Of a DNA stretch of 64,000 nt, positions 8,172-17,200 are shown one piece after another (the first letter of the stretch is position 1; the number at the start of each line of letters is the position of its first letter). A program made the position numbers and the translations under genes. This stretch comes from Mesorhizobium sp. AR02 (GTDB lineage Bacteria; Pseudomonadota; Alphaproteobacteria; Rhizobiales; Rhizobiaceae). The stretch lies in contig NZ_CP080531.1 of the NCBI RefSeq assembly GCF_024746835.1, positions 3,410,001-3,474,000 of the forward strand, in the 5' to 3' direction. The notes under the pieces were generated by a model, which was not told where the DNA came from, did no database searches, and saw only the letters and a program-made list of their open reading frames with translations.

Positions 8172-8245
8172 GGTTTCCTCGGTCGTATCGATCGAACAAG
8201 ACCCTGCGCCGACTTTCCAAGCGTGCCAAAACAGATGTCGCCTTC

Positions 8246-8635
8246 ATGATCGACCCACCCAAGCGTCAGGATCCCGATGAGGCCATCGAGCCGGGTTTTC
8301 AGGCAATCGAGGCGCGTAGAGTTCCTTTGCCCGGTGGCTACCGACAGGGTGTGATTTCCGCGATCACCGTATTGCTCGGATTTTCACTTCTTTTCCTGCG
8401 GTATTGGAATTTCGAAGCTGATGGCGGATGGACGACTGCCTCGATCCTGGCGACGCTCCTGCTCGCGCTGGCCATCGTCCTCCAACTCGTCACACTGTGG
8501 CGTTCGCTGCTCCCGCGCGACGACGACGAGCCGGTCTATCAGGTCACGCTGCGCTGGTTCCTCGCCTCGATCATCGCTCTCCTTGCGGGCGTGCTGCTGG
8601 CCGGGCTGACCGCTTCGCACGTCTTCAATCTTTGA
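8246..8635 (+). CDS. Hypothetical inner-membrane protein, three predicted helices
   Basis: A 129-residue protein with hydrophobic segments at about residues 33-52, 63-85 and 105-126, joined by short charged loops (Arg-Asp-Asp-Asp-Glu-Pro). The cytoplasmic N terminus is Pro/Asp-rich. The membrane segments and codon use support a real gene. No family is recognised and no transport or catalytic motif is visible. Confidence 0.62.
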   Translation: MIDPPKRQDPDEAIEPGFQAIEARRVPLPGGYRQGVISAITVLLGFSLLFLRYWNFEADGGWTTASILATLLLALAIVLQLVTLWRSLLPRDDDEPVYQVTLRWFLASIIALLAGVLLAGLTASHVFNL

Positions 8636-8716
8636 TCGGACTTTGATCGGAACAATTCCGGGCTGCGCGACCATCCACTTTTACGCCGCAAGGTCATCCT
8701 GTTGACTGCATGGAAA

Positions 8717-8744
8717 AGCCCCGCCGACCGGGAGTCAAGCGGGG
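8717..8744 (-). terminator. Terminator-like hairpin within a 470-base gap
   Basis: GCCCCGC (8717-8723) pairs with GCGGGGC (8738-8744). On the minus strand the stem is followed by TTTTCC. It lies in the gap 8636-9109. In that gap the only coding candidate is a doubtful short minus-strand frame ending at 8779, whose transcript this hairpin would terminate. Confidence 0.45.
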
Positions 8745-9109
8745 CCCTTGGAGTGGCCGCAAGGGGACTGGCTGCGGACTACTCAGTGATCCGTAGGATC
8801 ATCTTCAATATGGCCCTCAGAATGAGGTGGCGCATCGGCCGAACAGATGAAGGAAACAGCCCTATCCACATTTCGTGGCCATCCTCTCTACGAGTAGAGA
8901 GGGCAGGGACAACACTCGGGCACGCACCCGCGCGGATCGTGTTTGGCCGGGAGGGATTGGCGAAGCCCGCGAAAGCGCGGCGGGCCCGCGTGCCCGAATC
9001 CACCCAATTTAAGTCAGGCCGCGACGCTTGAAAGCGCAACGATCCCTGTTACTTACGGCGTGGGGGTAGCATCCGCGGCAATGTGGATATTGGGTCGGGT
9101 AGAGTTGGA

Positions 9110-9307
9110 ATGGCGTCAGTGAAGATGATTTGCCCGCGCTGCCATGGCGGTGGCAAGATTTTCGATTGCTCCAGATGGGGCGAGTCGAAGGGGCATTGCT
9201 GCCCGCAAGGGACGCACCAGATCAGTTGCCCGGGGAAGACCGTTACCTGCACCGAGTGTCGTGGCTTGGGAATGTTGGCGGAAGCGGAACTCAGGGCGGT
9301 CGCTTAG
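9110..9307 (+). CDS. Small zinc-ribbon protein with DnaJ-like CxxCxGxG motifs
   Basis: A 65-residue protein from ATG 9110 (an earlier start at 9083 is possible). The first motif is Cys-Pro-Arg-Cys-His-Gly-Gly-Gly and the last Cys-Thr-Glu-Cys-Arg-Gly-Leu-Gly, with four further cysteines between (Asp-Cys-Ser, His-Cys-Cys, Ser-Cys-Pro-Gly). This matches the cysteine-rich zinc modules of DnaJ without J domain or client-binding domain. It probably binds one or two zinc ions; a redox or RNA-linked role is speculative. The 258 bases after it show no gene. Confidence 0.62.
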   Translation: MASVKMICPRCHGGGKIFDCSRWGESKGHCCPQGTHQISCPGKTVTCTECRGLGMLAEAELRAVA

Positions 9308-9565
9308 TCTTGCTTCGGCCAGGATGCGATGAGGGCGGCTTTCGCGTTGCGATCGTGTCCGCCGTCTCTTGAATAGGTCCTGCAGGCTTTTACCGCCAAG
9401 AGCGATTCCACCGTCGTGCAACGATAGGGCTCGCCGCTTCTGGCGTGGCGGGGCCGATTGCACTAGCATCACGCCATGGATTTCGAGGCACGGCTCAAGC
9501 GGCGCACAGAACGCCGGGTGCCAGGCAGATCCTGACGGGCAATCGAGGCCACGGGGAGAAGGCCA

Positions 9566-10147
9566 ATGCAGAAGCTGCAAGCGCAGGGCGTCCACCACAT
9601 CACGCTGGTCGGCGCCGGGCGCCAGACCTCGATCGATTTCTGGGAAGGCGTGCTCGGCATGCCGTTCATCTTCGAGCAGCCCAACCTCGACAAGGCCAGC
9701 GAAAGCCATCTCTATTTCGATCCAGGCGACGGCCGGCTGATCACCGTCTTCACCGATGAGAGCCGCACGCCGCAGAAGCGGCGCACGCCGACCGATCCGG
9801 GCTGCGTCCACCACATCGCGTTCGCGGTGTCGCGCGTCACCTTCCTGCAGGCGGTCGCCCGGCTCGACGAACGCGGCATCAAGCACAGCGGCGTCAAGGA
9901 TCGCGGCTTCATGGATTCGATCTATTTCGAGGATCCGCTCGGCCTGCTGATCGAACTCGCTTCCTACCGCTTCGAGCCGCCGGTGGGTTTCACCCATGCC
10001 GACGTGCTGATGCAGGCGCACCGGCTGCGTGTCGCGCGCGGCGATTACAACATTGCCGAGGTGCACCTTGCCGACGCGATCCAGGCGCTTGTCGAGAGCT
10101 CCCGCGCGACCTTGTCGGACGACCGGGCGCCGAAGAATCCATACTGA
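9566..10147 (+). CDS. VOC family protein, two-module dioxygenase-like
   Basis: A 193-residue protein. It opens with Gly-Val-His-His-Ile-Thr-Leu-Val, the His-bearing first strand of a vicinal-oxygen-chelate module. The second module starts with Cys-Val-His-His-Ile-Ala-Phe near residue 80 and ends with a Leu-Leu-Ile-Glu ligand strand. This is the arrangement of extradiol-dioxygenase and glyoxalase relatives. The C-terminal 40 residues form an extra helical tail. The GST gene follows 29 bases later and may be cotranscribed, suggesting a shared detoxification role (inference). Confidence 0.82.
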   Translation: MQKLQAQGVHHITLVGAGRQTSIDFWEGVLGMPFIFEQPNLDKASESHLYFDPGDGRLITVFTDESRTPQKRRTPTDPGCVHHIAFAVSRVTFLQAVARLDERGIKHSGVKDRGFMDSIYFEDPLGLLIELASYRFEPPVGFTHADVLMQAHRLRVARGDYNIAEVHLADAIQALVESSRATLSDDRAPKNPY

Positions 10148-10176
10148 CGGCCAACAAAAACAGAGGGAGGACCACA

Positions 10177-11064
10177 ATGGCAAAGACAGTGACAAAGAGT
10201 GCGAAGAAGGCTTCTGCCCAGGCAAAGCCGAAAGCCGCCGCGGCGGCAAAAGTGGCCGCGAAGCCGGCTGCAAAAGCCGCGCCGAAGGCGGCCGCGAAAG
10301 CCGCGGCGAAGCCGGCAGCCCAAAAGTCGGCGCCGAAGACCGCCAAGGCCAAGTCGGCGAAGAAGCCGGCGCTGAAGCTCAGCATGCTGAAGCCGAGCGT
10401 CAACAACATGACCGTGCGGGTGTTTGCCCGCGCGGCCGGGTTCGACGCCGCCGAGACCGACGCCTGGGGCCACACGCGCTCGCCGGAATACATGGCGCGC
10501 AATCCGGCGCATCTGACGCCGATGATCGAGGATAAGGGGCTGCCCAGAGGCGTGCTTTGGGAAAGCTGCGCCATCATGCAGTATCTCGCCAACAAGCACG
10601 GGCTGGAGAAATTCTATCCGAAGGCGCCGGCCAAGCGGGCGATGGTCGACAGCGCCATGTTCTACCTGATCGGCACGCTCTACCCCTATGTGGCGCGCGC
10701 CACCTATCCGGCGCTGGGTTTCCCGCAATATGCCGGCGAGGTCGGCCACAGCGATGCTCATCCCGACAAGAAGTCGGAAGCACAGAAGGCCGCCATGGCC
10801 GCGATCGCCGAGCCGCTGGAGGTCTTCCACAGCTTCTTCAGGGATGGCAAGCCGTTCATCGGTGGCAAGAACCCGTCGATCGCCGACATCCGGCTGGCGG
10901 CGACGCTCGAGTTCCTGGCGGTCATCGACTACGTGCTGCCCAAATGGGCGAAGGAATACATGGCAGCAATCGAGAAGAAGCTGGGCAAGGCCTACGCCGA
11001 GCCGGCCGGCGACGTGCGTGGCTACATTGCCTATGTGAGGTCGCAGGCGAAGGCTTCAGCTTAA
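10177..11064 (+). CDS. Glutathione S-transferase with Lys/Ala-rich histone-H1-like N-terminal tail
   Basis: A 295-residue protein in two parts. Residues 1-68 are almost entirely Lys, Ala and Pro in repeats such as Ala-Ala-Lys-Pro-Ala, like histone H1 or AlgP tails. Residues 69-295 form a GST: a thioredoxin-like part containing Leu-Trp-Glu-Ser-Cys-Ala-Ile-Met-Gln-Tyr-Leu, then a helical C-terminal domain with Pro-Ser-Ile-Ala-Asp-Ile-Arg, the GST N-capping motif. AGGGAGG lies before ATG 10177. The tail is in frame and shows no break, so it is not an annotation artefact. The tail may bind nucleic acid or polyanions (inference). Confidence 0.85.
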   Translation: MAKTVTKSAKKASAQAKPKAAAAAKVAAKPAAKAAPKAAAKAAAKPAAQKSAPKTAKAKSAKKPALKLSMLKPSVNNMTVRVFARAAGFDAAETDAWGHTRSPEYMARNPAHLTPMIEDKGLPRGVLWESCAIMQYLANKHGLEKFYPKAPAKRAMVDSAMFYLIGTLYPYVARATYPALGFPQYAGEVGHSDAHPDKKSEAQKAAMAAIAEPLEVFHSFFRDGKPFIGGKNPSIADIRLAATLEFLAVIDYVLPKWAKEYMAAIEKKLGKAYAEPAGDVRGYIAYVRSQAKASA

Positions 11065-11146
11065 GCATTCGTTAACCAAAGCCCTGTCTACTGCCAGGAA
11101 TTCGCCGCGCGACCACGGATGTACTGGCGCACCATCGGTGGAAGGA

Positions 11147-11172
11147 AAGGTCGGCTCCGTGCCGGCCTTTTT
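11147..11172 (+). terminator. Rho-independent terminator after the GST gene
   Basis: AAGGTCGGC (11147-11155) pairs with GCCGGCCTT (11161-11169), with one G-T pair, around a TCCGT loop. A T run follows, with a second run of six T shortly after. Confidence 0.82.
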
Positions 11173-11225
11173 GCTTTTTTCGGGCCTCATGTCGGGACAT
11201 CGCGCGACGGTGATCGGGCAGTGCC

Positions 11226-11331
11226 AGAGCATTTCGCCGTTTCACGGAAACGGCGAGCCGCTCTATCTCTTTGTTTTTGCGCAATTCCGGACGGAAAACC
11301 GCTCACACTTTTCCTGGAATTGCGCCAGAGC
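11226..11331. repeat. Intergenic mosaic repeat made of two nested hairpins
   Basis: The first hairpin has arms CGCCGTTTC/GAAACGGCG near 11235-11255, bounded by AGAGC and GCTCT. The second has arms TGCGCAATTCC/GGAATTGCGC near 11278-11324. The block is non-coding and fills the gap between the GST terminator and the gene at 11437. From memory, elements of this form are abundant between genes in Mesorhizobium; its copy number cannot be checked here. Confidence 0.65.
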
Positions 11332-11436
11332 ATCAACTTTTCACATCGGGATATTGTCATCGCCGACGTTGACTCTAACATCGCTTCCAGCGGATTCGGC
11401 TTCGAATGCCGGCCTGGAGTGAGATGAGGGCTTGCG

Positions 11437-11808
11437 ATGAAATGCGTGGCGGCAATGCTGATGATCGCCGTTGGAATGCTGGCCGGGACGCTTCTCCCGT
11501 CACAGGCCGCGATGCTCAACACAATGGATGATGTCGGGGACGCGATCCAGGCGTGCTGGACGCCGCCGGCGGACGCCGGGAATTCGACCGTAACCCTGAG
11601 CTTCAGCTTCAAGCGCGACGGCTCGCTGATCGGTCCGCCGCGGCCGACTGCCGCCAAGGTGGCCGGCGATGACAAGGCGCGGAAGGCGTTCATCGAGGCG
11701 GCCGTCGCCGCCGTCAAGAATTGCACACCGCTGACTTTTTCACCGGCTTTGGCGCAGGGCATTGGCGGCAACGTCTTCACGTTGCAGCTGGCCGCCCCGA
11801 AGCAATAA
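11437..11808 (+). CDS. Secreted protein with TonB/TolA C-terminal-like domain
   Basis: A 123-residue protein with a Sec signal peptide at residues 1-24 (Met-Lys-Cys, then a Leu/Ala/Val core, cleavage near Ser-Gln-Ala-Ala). The mature part has a conserved Cys-Trp-Thr-Pro-Pro near residue 40 and a second Cys in Lys-Asn-Cys-Thr-Pro near residue 97, which could form a disulfide. The strand pattern Thr-Val-Thr-Leu-Ser-Phe-Ser-Phe-Lys-Arg-Asp-Gly-Ser resembles TonB or TolA C-terminal domains. It is probably periplasmic. No membrane helix or Pro-rich linker is present. Confidence 0.72.
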   Translation: MKCVAAMLMIAVGMLAGTLLPSQAAMLNTMDDVGDAIQACWTPPADAGNSTVTLSFSFKRDGSLIGPPRPTAAKVAGDDKARKAFIEAAVAAVKNCTPLTFSPALAQGIGGNVFTLQLAAPKQ

Positions 11809-11905
11809 CGGTTCGCGCCGACCTCTCATCGAGAAATGGCGGACTAAAGCGCGTCGCCCGGCAAGGCTTTACGCTTCCGCCGGGCTGCTTTTCAGAACCA
11901 ATTGC

Positions 11906-12121
11906 TCAATGGCTCAGTCGCCGAACCTCAGCATGCCGTGCCAAGTCCGGTGTCTCGAAGACATAGTCGCTCCAGGCCGATTCCGGGATTTGCCCGGCCA
12001 GATAGCACTCCACCAACAGGTTTTGCTCGGGATTGAGCGGTCGTGGCGCGCGCTCATGATCCAGCCCGAGAGAATGGAAAAAGTTCCGTGTCAGTTCCGA
12101 TACCGTGAAGTGGATCGACAT
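11906..12121 (-). CDS. Small conserved-looking hypothetical protein
   Basis: A 71-residue acidic protein, read from ATG 12121 because AGGAG lies 8 bases upstream. The frame is open further upstream, but that part overlaps intergenic sequence. The protein has a helical N terminus (Val-Ser-Glu-Leu-Thr-Arg-Asn-Phe-Phe) and a single Cys. No family is recognised. The following gap 12122-12443 is AT-rich compared with its surroundings and holds no gene I can support. Confidence 0.6.
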   Translation of the reverse strand: MSIHFTVSELTRNFFHSLGLDHERAPRPLNPEQNLLVECYLAGQIPESAWSDYVFETPDLARHAEVRRLSH

Positions 12122-12443
12122 CTGCGTTCTCCTCTGCCCATCAACGCCGCAGTCAGGCAAAGGTTTCAGCGTCAGGCGCCGGTAACGCCGGATTGATCGG
12201 TCGCTGGGGCCATGGCCCGGCAATTTCGACAGCCATCGGTCTGGCCGCATTGTTTTCCGGTTCGTCTCAATCTTGAAATAAAAACGTAATATCGAATTTA
12301 CAGGAGCCATTCTATTACACTAGATGAAAATCTGTTTCAGGCAGTAACTCTTTAAGTATTAGATATAGCTCATTTAGTCGAAGATTACCCAAGTCGAAAG
12401 AATGTGATTCCAGTCCGTCAGCAACAAGGACAATGTCGTCCCG

Positions 12444-13343
12444 ATGATCCGTTTCTGGCTTCTCATGATGATCGCACTGGTGACGGTGGCCGCCTTTGCG
12501 CTCGGCACGACGTCTTCTTATGCGGATAGTTGCAGCGCGATCAGAGGTCAGTTGCTTTCTGGCGGCCGCGGTGGGGGCGTAAGCCCCGAACTGGCGCAAC
12601 TGCGCCGCCAGCTTGCAGCGATCCAGGGCCTGGAGAGGCAGCGCAGATGCACGGCGCAAAGTGCCACGGGCGGCTTCTTCAACGCTTGCGCCGACCTTGC
12701 CAGAAACCGGACGGAGGTGCTGCGCCAGATCGCGGCCGGTTCCGGCCGGGACGTTTCGGGCCGGTTCGCGGCGCTCGGCTGCACGTCCGGGGCGAAGGAT
12801 CAGCGCCCGGCGTCGAAGACCCAGTCCACAGCGGGCGGAGCAACATATGCCGGCAATACGATGCTGTTTTGCGTACGCCTGTCGGATGGATATTTCTTCC
12901 CCGCGCCAAAGTCGCAATTCGCCGGCAGCGACGATGTCAAGGATATGGCCGATCAGTGCCGTTATATCTGCGATGATCCGGCCGTCGATCTCTACACGCT
13001 GAGCGACGCCAGTCTGGAAACCGAAAAGATGGTCGCGCTTGATACGCGCAAACCCTATACCGAATTGCCGTCGGCTTTCCGCTACCGGGACGATGCCAAT
13101 TTCAAGGCCTGCGACGTCAAGCGCTACTACCAGCGGGTCGCCGAACTGAGGGCAAGGACGGTGACGCCGACAAACATGACCAACGCCATCATTCCCCTGC
13201 CGCAGTCAAAGCCGGACGTCGGCAGTGTCGCGGCAATCCCGCAATCCGGGACAGAAGCCGCGGGTGCCGCTCAGGAGCAGTCGATCGAGGCCAGCAGGCG
13301 GCCGGTGCGCGTGGTTGGCCCGGCCTTCTTCCCGGCTGAATGA
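12444..13343 (+). CDS. DUF2865 domain-containing secreted protein
   Basis: A 299-residue exported protein. Residues 1-28 are a signal peptide ending near Ser-Tyr-Ala-Asp. Residues 30-115 form a helical, Cys-containing segment (Cys-Ser-Ala-Ile-Arg, Arg-Arg-Cys, Asn-Ala-Cys, Gly-Cys). The DUF2865 core follows, with Phe-Cys-Val-Arg-Leu-Ser-Asp-Gly-Tyr-Phe-Phe-Pro near residue 145 and Asp-Gln-Cys-Arg-Tyr-Ile-Cys near residue 175. The C-terminal 60 residues are Pro/Ala-rich. This family is common in Hyphomicrobiales and has no known function. Confidence 0.85.
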   Translation: MIRFWLLMMIALVTVAAFALGTTSSYADSCSAIRGQLLSGGRGGGVSPELAQLRRQLAAIQGLERQRRCTAQSATGGFFNACADLARNRTEVLRQIAAGSGRDVSGRFAALGCTSGAKDQRPASKTQSTAGGATYAGNTMLFCVRLSDGYFFPAPKSQFAGSDDVKDMADQCRYICDDPAVDLYTLSDASLETEKMVALDTRKPYTELPSAFRYRDDANFKACDVKRYYQRVAELRARTVTPTNMTNAIIPLPQSKPDVGSVAAIPQSGTEAAGAAQEQSIEASRRPVRVVGPAFFPAE

Positions 13344-13419
13344 GCGCCCCTCTCTGCGCATCCATCGGATAACAGGTTGCCGCGGGCTGTCATGGTGCAG
13401 CCTTCTATAGGACCCATCT

Positions 13420-13444
13420 GGAACAGAGGGGCGTTCACGGCGTT
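13420..13444 (+). promoter_or_regulatory. EcfG-type (general stress response) promoter for the gene at 13470
   Basis: GGAAC at 13420-13424 and GTT at 13442-13444 are separated by exactly 17 bases, the alphaproteobacterial EcfG consensus. The downstream start codon is 26 bases from the -10 element. It lies about 20 kb from the main stress-response cluster in this window. Confidence 0.75.
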
Positions 13445-13469
13445 GTGATCGACAGCCAGGAGAAACGCC

Positions 13470-13706
13470 ATGGCCACGTTCAGGGAAATGCGGGTTCTGG
13501 AGATCGTCGAAAGCGGCTCTCTGACCAATGACGAGAAGGTCGCCGAACTGCGTGAGATCGAATCCGAGGCGCGCGGCCTGCAGCGGGCCGCGTCGGAGAG
13601 TTCCATGGGCGATGATGACGGCTGGCAGGACGATCTGCGCCAGGTTCGCCTCGCGCTCGACAAGCTCGGAGCGAAGGAACCGAAGAAGGGCGCGGCATCG
13701 CTATAG
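13470..13706 (+). CDS. Small helical hypothetical protein, predicted stress-regulon member
   Basis: A 78-residue highly charged protein, predicted to be mostly alpha-helical (Glu, Arg, Ala, Leu) with an acidic Asp-Asp-Asp-Gly-Trp segment near residue 50 and a basic C terminus. There is no signal peptide or membrane segment, so it is cytoplasmic. CAGGAG precedes ATG 13470, and an EcfG-type promoter lies directly upstream. No family is recognised. Confidence 0.68.
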   Translation: MATFREMRVLEIVESGSLTNDEKVAELREIESEARGLQRAASESSMGDDDGWQDDLRQVRLALDKLGAKEPKKGAASL

Positions 13707-13746
13707 GGCCTGTCCGCCATAAGGCTCGGCGGGTTGCTTTCCAGAT

Positions 13747-14109
13747 TTAGTCGCAGACCATGCGAACCCGTTGGCCCGGCGCGCTTACGTTCCTGCACGC
13801 CAGTTGTTTTTCCGGATCCGAGGGCGGCGGAGGCGGCGGTGAAAATCTCGTCTGGTGTCGTCTGTGCATGGCAGGTTTCAAAACCCTGCGTTCGGAAAAT
13901 CGTCCTGGCGGCTGTGGCGGCGGTGGCGGCACCGGAAAGGCGCCGTTGTTGGTCTGCGGCGCGTAGTCGATATTGGGTGGCGGCCGGTCCCAGAAGCGCC
14001 TGGCGTCGAGCGGCCGCGGAATGATGACCGTGCCGTCATAGCTGCGCGAACAGCCACTGCCGAAAAGCAGCACCACGCCCAGCAAGAAAGGCCCTATCCG
14101 TCCAATCAT
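13747..14109 (-). CDS. Proline-rich lipoprotein
   Basis: A 120-residue lipoprotein from ATG 14109 (AGGGGTG upstream). A short hydrophobic signal ends in the lipobox Phe-Gly-Ser-Gly-Cys, with lipidation at about residue 20. The mature protein contains two runs of six or more prolines (near residues 65-72 and 93-99) and Arg-rich segments, suggesting an extended periplasmic chain. The final 20 residues hold Cys-Arg-Asn-Val and Met-Val-Cys-Asp, a possible disulfide. The family is unknown. Confidence 0.68.
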   Translation of the reverse strand: MIGRIGPFLLGVVLLFGSGCSRSYDGTVIIPRPLDARRFWDRPPPNIDYAPQTNNGAFPVPPPPPQPPGRFSERRVLKPAMHRRHQTRFSPPPPPPSDPEKQLACRNVSAPGQRVRMVCD

Positions 14110-14292
14110 AAGCAACACCCCTGCACGGGCTTATAACGCGGCCTTGGTCCACCCGACAACCGGACGGAATAACGCAGGAGGAACGTGGTGGTTGCGCAAT
14201 TAAGGTTAGCGGATCGTTAATGCTTCTCGGGCACATTCCGTCGACGAACCGCGGAGGGAGGGTTCGACCTTGATTTTCGGGGTGGGGACAGT

Positions 14293-17200
14293 ATGGCGGA
14301 AGCGGACGAAGCAATCGGCGCGCGCGGCAAGCGTGGACCCGGCAAGGCGGTGCATCGCGGAGACGCGCTACCGCACGCGGATATGGATTCGACCGATGCG
14401 CTTCGCCAACTGGTCGAGGCAGGCTCGGACTGGATCTGGGAGACCGACGCCGAACTGCGCTTCTCCTGGCTTTCCCCCAGCTACCAGGCGGCCACCGGTA
14501 TCGATCCGGCTGATGTACTTGGCCGGTTCCGCTTCGATTTCCTCAGCCAGGTCCTGAAAGGCAACCACAGCGCGGCAGCGCATCTGGAGGATCTGCAGGC
14601 GCACCGGCCCTTTCGCGACTTCGTCTACGAACTGAAGGGGGGCGGCGCCGACTGCCGCTGGGTGCTGACGTCAGGCTTTCCACGGTTTGACAGCGAAGGA
14701 AAATTTGCCGGCTATCGCGGCATGGGCCGCAACGTCACCGCGCTGGCCAGCGCCTTCGAGACCGTGGAGCAAAACCCGTTGTCGGGCAGCGAACCCGACC
14801 GGCATCTTGCCGATCTCGAACGGACGATGGACGCCATGCACATGGGCGTCGTGCTTCTCGATGCCAAGCTCGACACACTGATCGTCAACAAGGCGTATCG
14901 CGACCTGTCCAGGATTCCGGACGGTGCGGTGACCGTCGGCGCTCCGTTCAGTCAGTTGATGGAACTCAACCGCCGCAATGGCATTTATGGCGACATCGAC
15001 GAACAGCAGTGGCAGCGCTACCTCGCCACCCGTATCGAGGAGATTCGCGCCGGCTCCGTCGCGCCACGTGAATTTGTCCATGCCAACGGCAGGACGATGA
15101 TGTTCTCGGTGACGGCGCTGTCCGGGGGCAAGCGGTTATTGACCTACTATGAGGTCACCGAACTCAAGCGTCGCGATGCCGAGATCGAAAGCGCCAACGC
15201 CAAGATCGCCGAGACCTTCGTCAACCTACGCACCATGGTCGATGAGATGCCGATCGGCGTTCTCGTCCTCGATGCCGATATGCGTGCCGAAGTCATCAAT
15301 CGCGCCTTCTATGACTTCTGGAGGATCGATCCGGGCCGAGCCGGGATCGGCTCGGCCTTCCGAGAATTGATGGAGGCCAGCCGCGCCATCGATCCCTACG
15401 GCGCCGATGAAATTGCCTGGCAACGTCACACCGCCGAGCGCGAAGCCGAAATCAGGGCCGGCGTCGCCGGTTCCAGGCAATTGCCGCACAATGACGGGCG
15501 CACGCTTGTCGCATCGCTGGCGCCGCTGCCCGGCGGCAAGCGGCTCATTTCCTATGTCGACGTCACCGACATGAAGGGCCGTGAGACCGAGGCACAGGAC
15601 GCGCGCAAGCATCTCGCCAGCGTGCTGGAATCACTACCGGCCGGCGTCATCATCTACGACCGCGACGACAAGTTCGTCTTCGCCAACCACAAGCTGCAGG
15701 ACTCGCTGCCGGCGCTGAAGCCCTTCTGGCAGCCCGGCCGGACCTTCCGCGAGGCGCTGGAATTCGGCCATTCGGTCGGCTATTTCCGCTCGAGCGGCGA
15801 TGCCGGGATCGACAGGTTGTACGAGGCCGATTCCGAACGCTGGCTCGACAGCATGCTGGCGCGCTACCACCTGCCAAATTCTTCCTACGAGCGCCTCAAT
15901 GCCGATGGACGCTGGTACCAGGTCTACGACATGCGCACCGATGACGGTACGTTCATCGGCGTGCGCGTCGACATCACAGACATCAAGAGTCGCGAGGCGG
16001 CGCTGCGCGACTCGATGCGCCAGATCGATCTGTTCCGGCACGTCATGGACGAGTTGCCGGTGGCCGCCTTCATCAAGGCGCAGGATCTGAGCATCGAATT
16101 CGTCAACAAGGCCTGGTGCGCGATCACAGGCCTCGCCAAGGAAGACGTCATCGGCCGCACCGACCGCCAGCTGTTCGGCGCCGAGGAGGCGGAAGGCTAC
16201 AGCCATGACGACACCGATGTCGTGGTGACCGGCGCTGTGCGCGAGGTCGAGGAGCCCGTTACCCATCGTGACGGCACGGTGCGGCAGTTGATGACACGCA
16301 AGAGCCGGCTGGTGGCGATCGACGGATCGGTGCATCTGGTTGGTTCCAGCACCGACATCACCGACGTCAAGGCGCGCGAGCGGGCTCTGGAAGAGAGCAT
16401 GCGCGAGAACGAGGTGTTCCGCAGCCTGATCGACAATGTGCCGGTGTCGATCTACGCCAAGCGCTCCGATCTCAGGCAGTTCTATGTCAACAAGGGCTGG
16501 TGCGATCTGACCGGTCTCAGCAGGGAAGATGCAATCGGCAAGACCGACATCGAGATTTTCGGGGAGGACGGCGAGGCTTTCGTGGCCGGCGATCTGGCCG
16601 TGCTGCGCACCGGCGACACCCAGGAGATCGAGGAGACGGTGCGGCTTGCCGACGGCAGCATCAGGCATCAGTTCGCGCGCAAGGGCGCGATGATCGCGTC
16701 GGACGGTTCGCTCTACCTGATCGGATCGACCACCGATATCACCGAACTGAAGATGCGCGAGGCCGAACTCAGCGAGGCGCGCCAGCGCGCCGTGCTCGCC
16801 GACCGCGCCAAGTCGGAATTCCTCGCCAATATGAGCCATGAGATCCGCACGCCGATGAACGGTGTGCTGGGCATGGCGGAACTCCTGGCCAAATCCAATC
16901 TCGATCCGAAGCAGAAGACGTTCACCGACATCATCGTCAAATCGGGCAACGCGCTCCTGACCATCATCAACGACATCCTGGATTTCTCCAAGATCGATGC
17001 TGGCCAGTTGGTGCTCGATCCGGCGCCCTTCAACCTTGCCGAGGCGATCGAGGACGTGGCGACGCTGGTGTCGACACGCGCCAAGGAAAAGGACCTCGAG
17101 CTCATCGTGCGCATCGAGCCGAGGCTCGAAAGCCTGTTCATCGGCGATGTCGGCCGCATCAGGCAGATCGTCACCAACCTCGTCGGCAATGCGGTGAAAT

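Noticed and set aside
8779..9039. Minus-strand frame of 86 residues
   Set aside because: The first 55 residues look non-coding. A shorter 30-residue peptide starting near 8868 has a GAGAGG upstream, but support is too weak to list.
5553..9307. Genomic island integrated at tRNA-Glu
   Set aside because: The region is gene-poor and varied, but no integrase gene and no repeated tRNA 3' end were found downstream.
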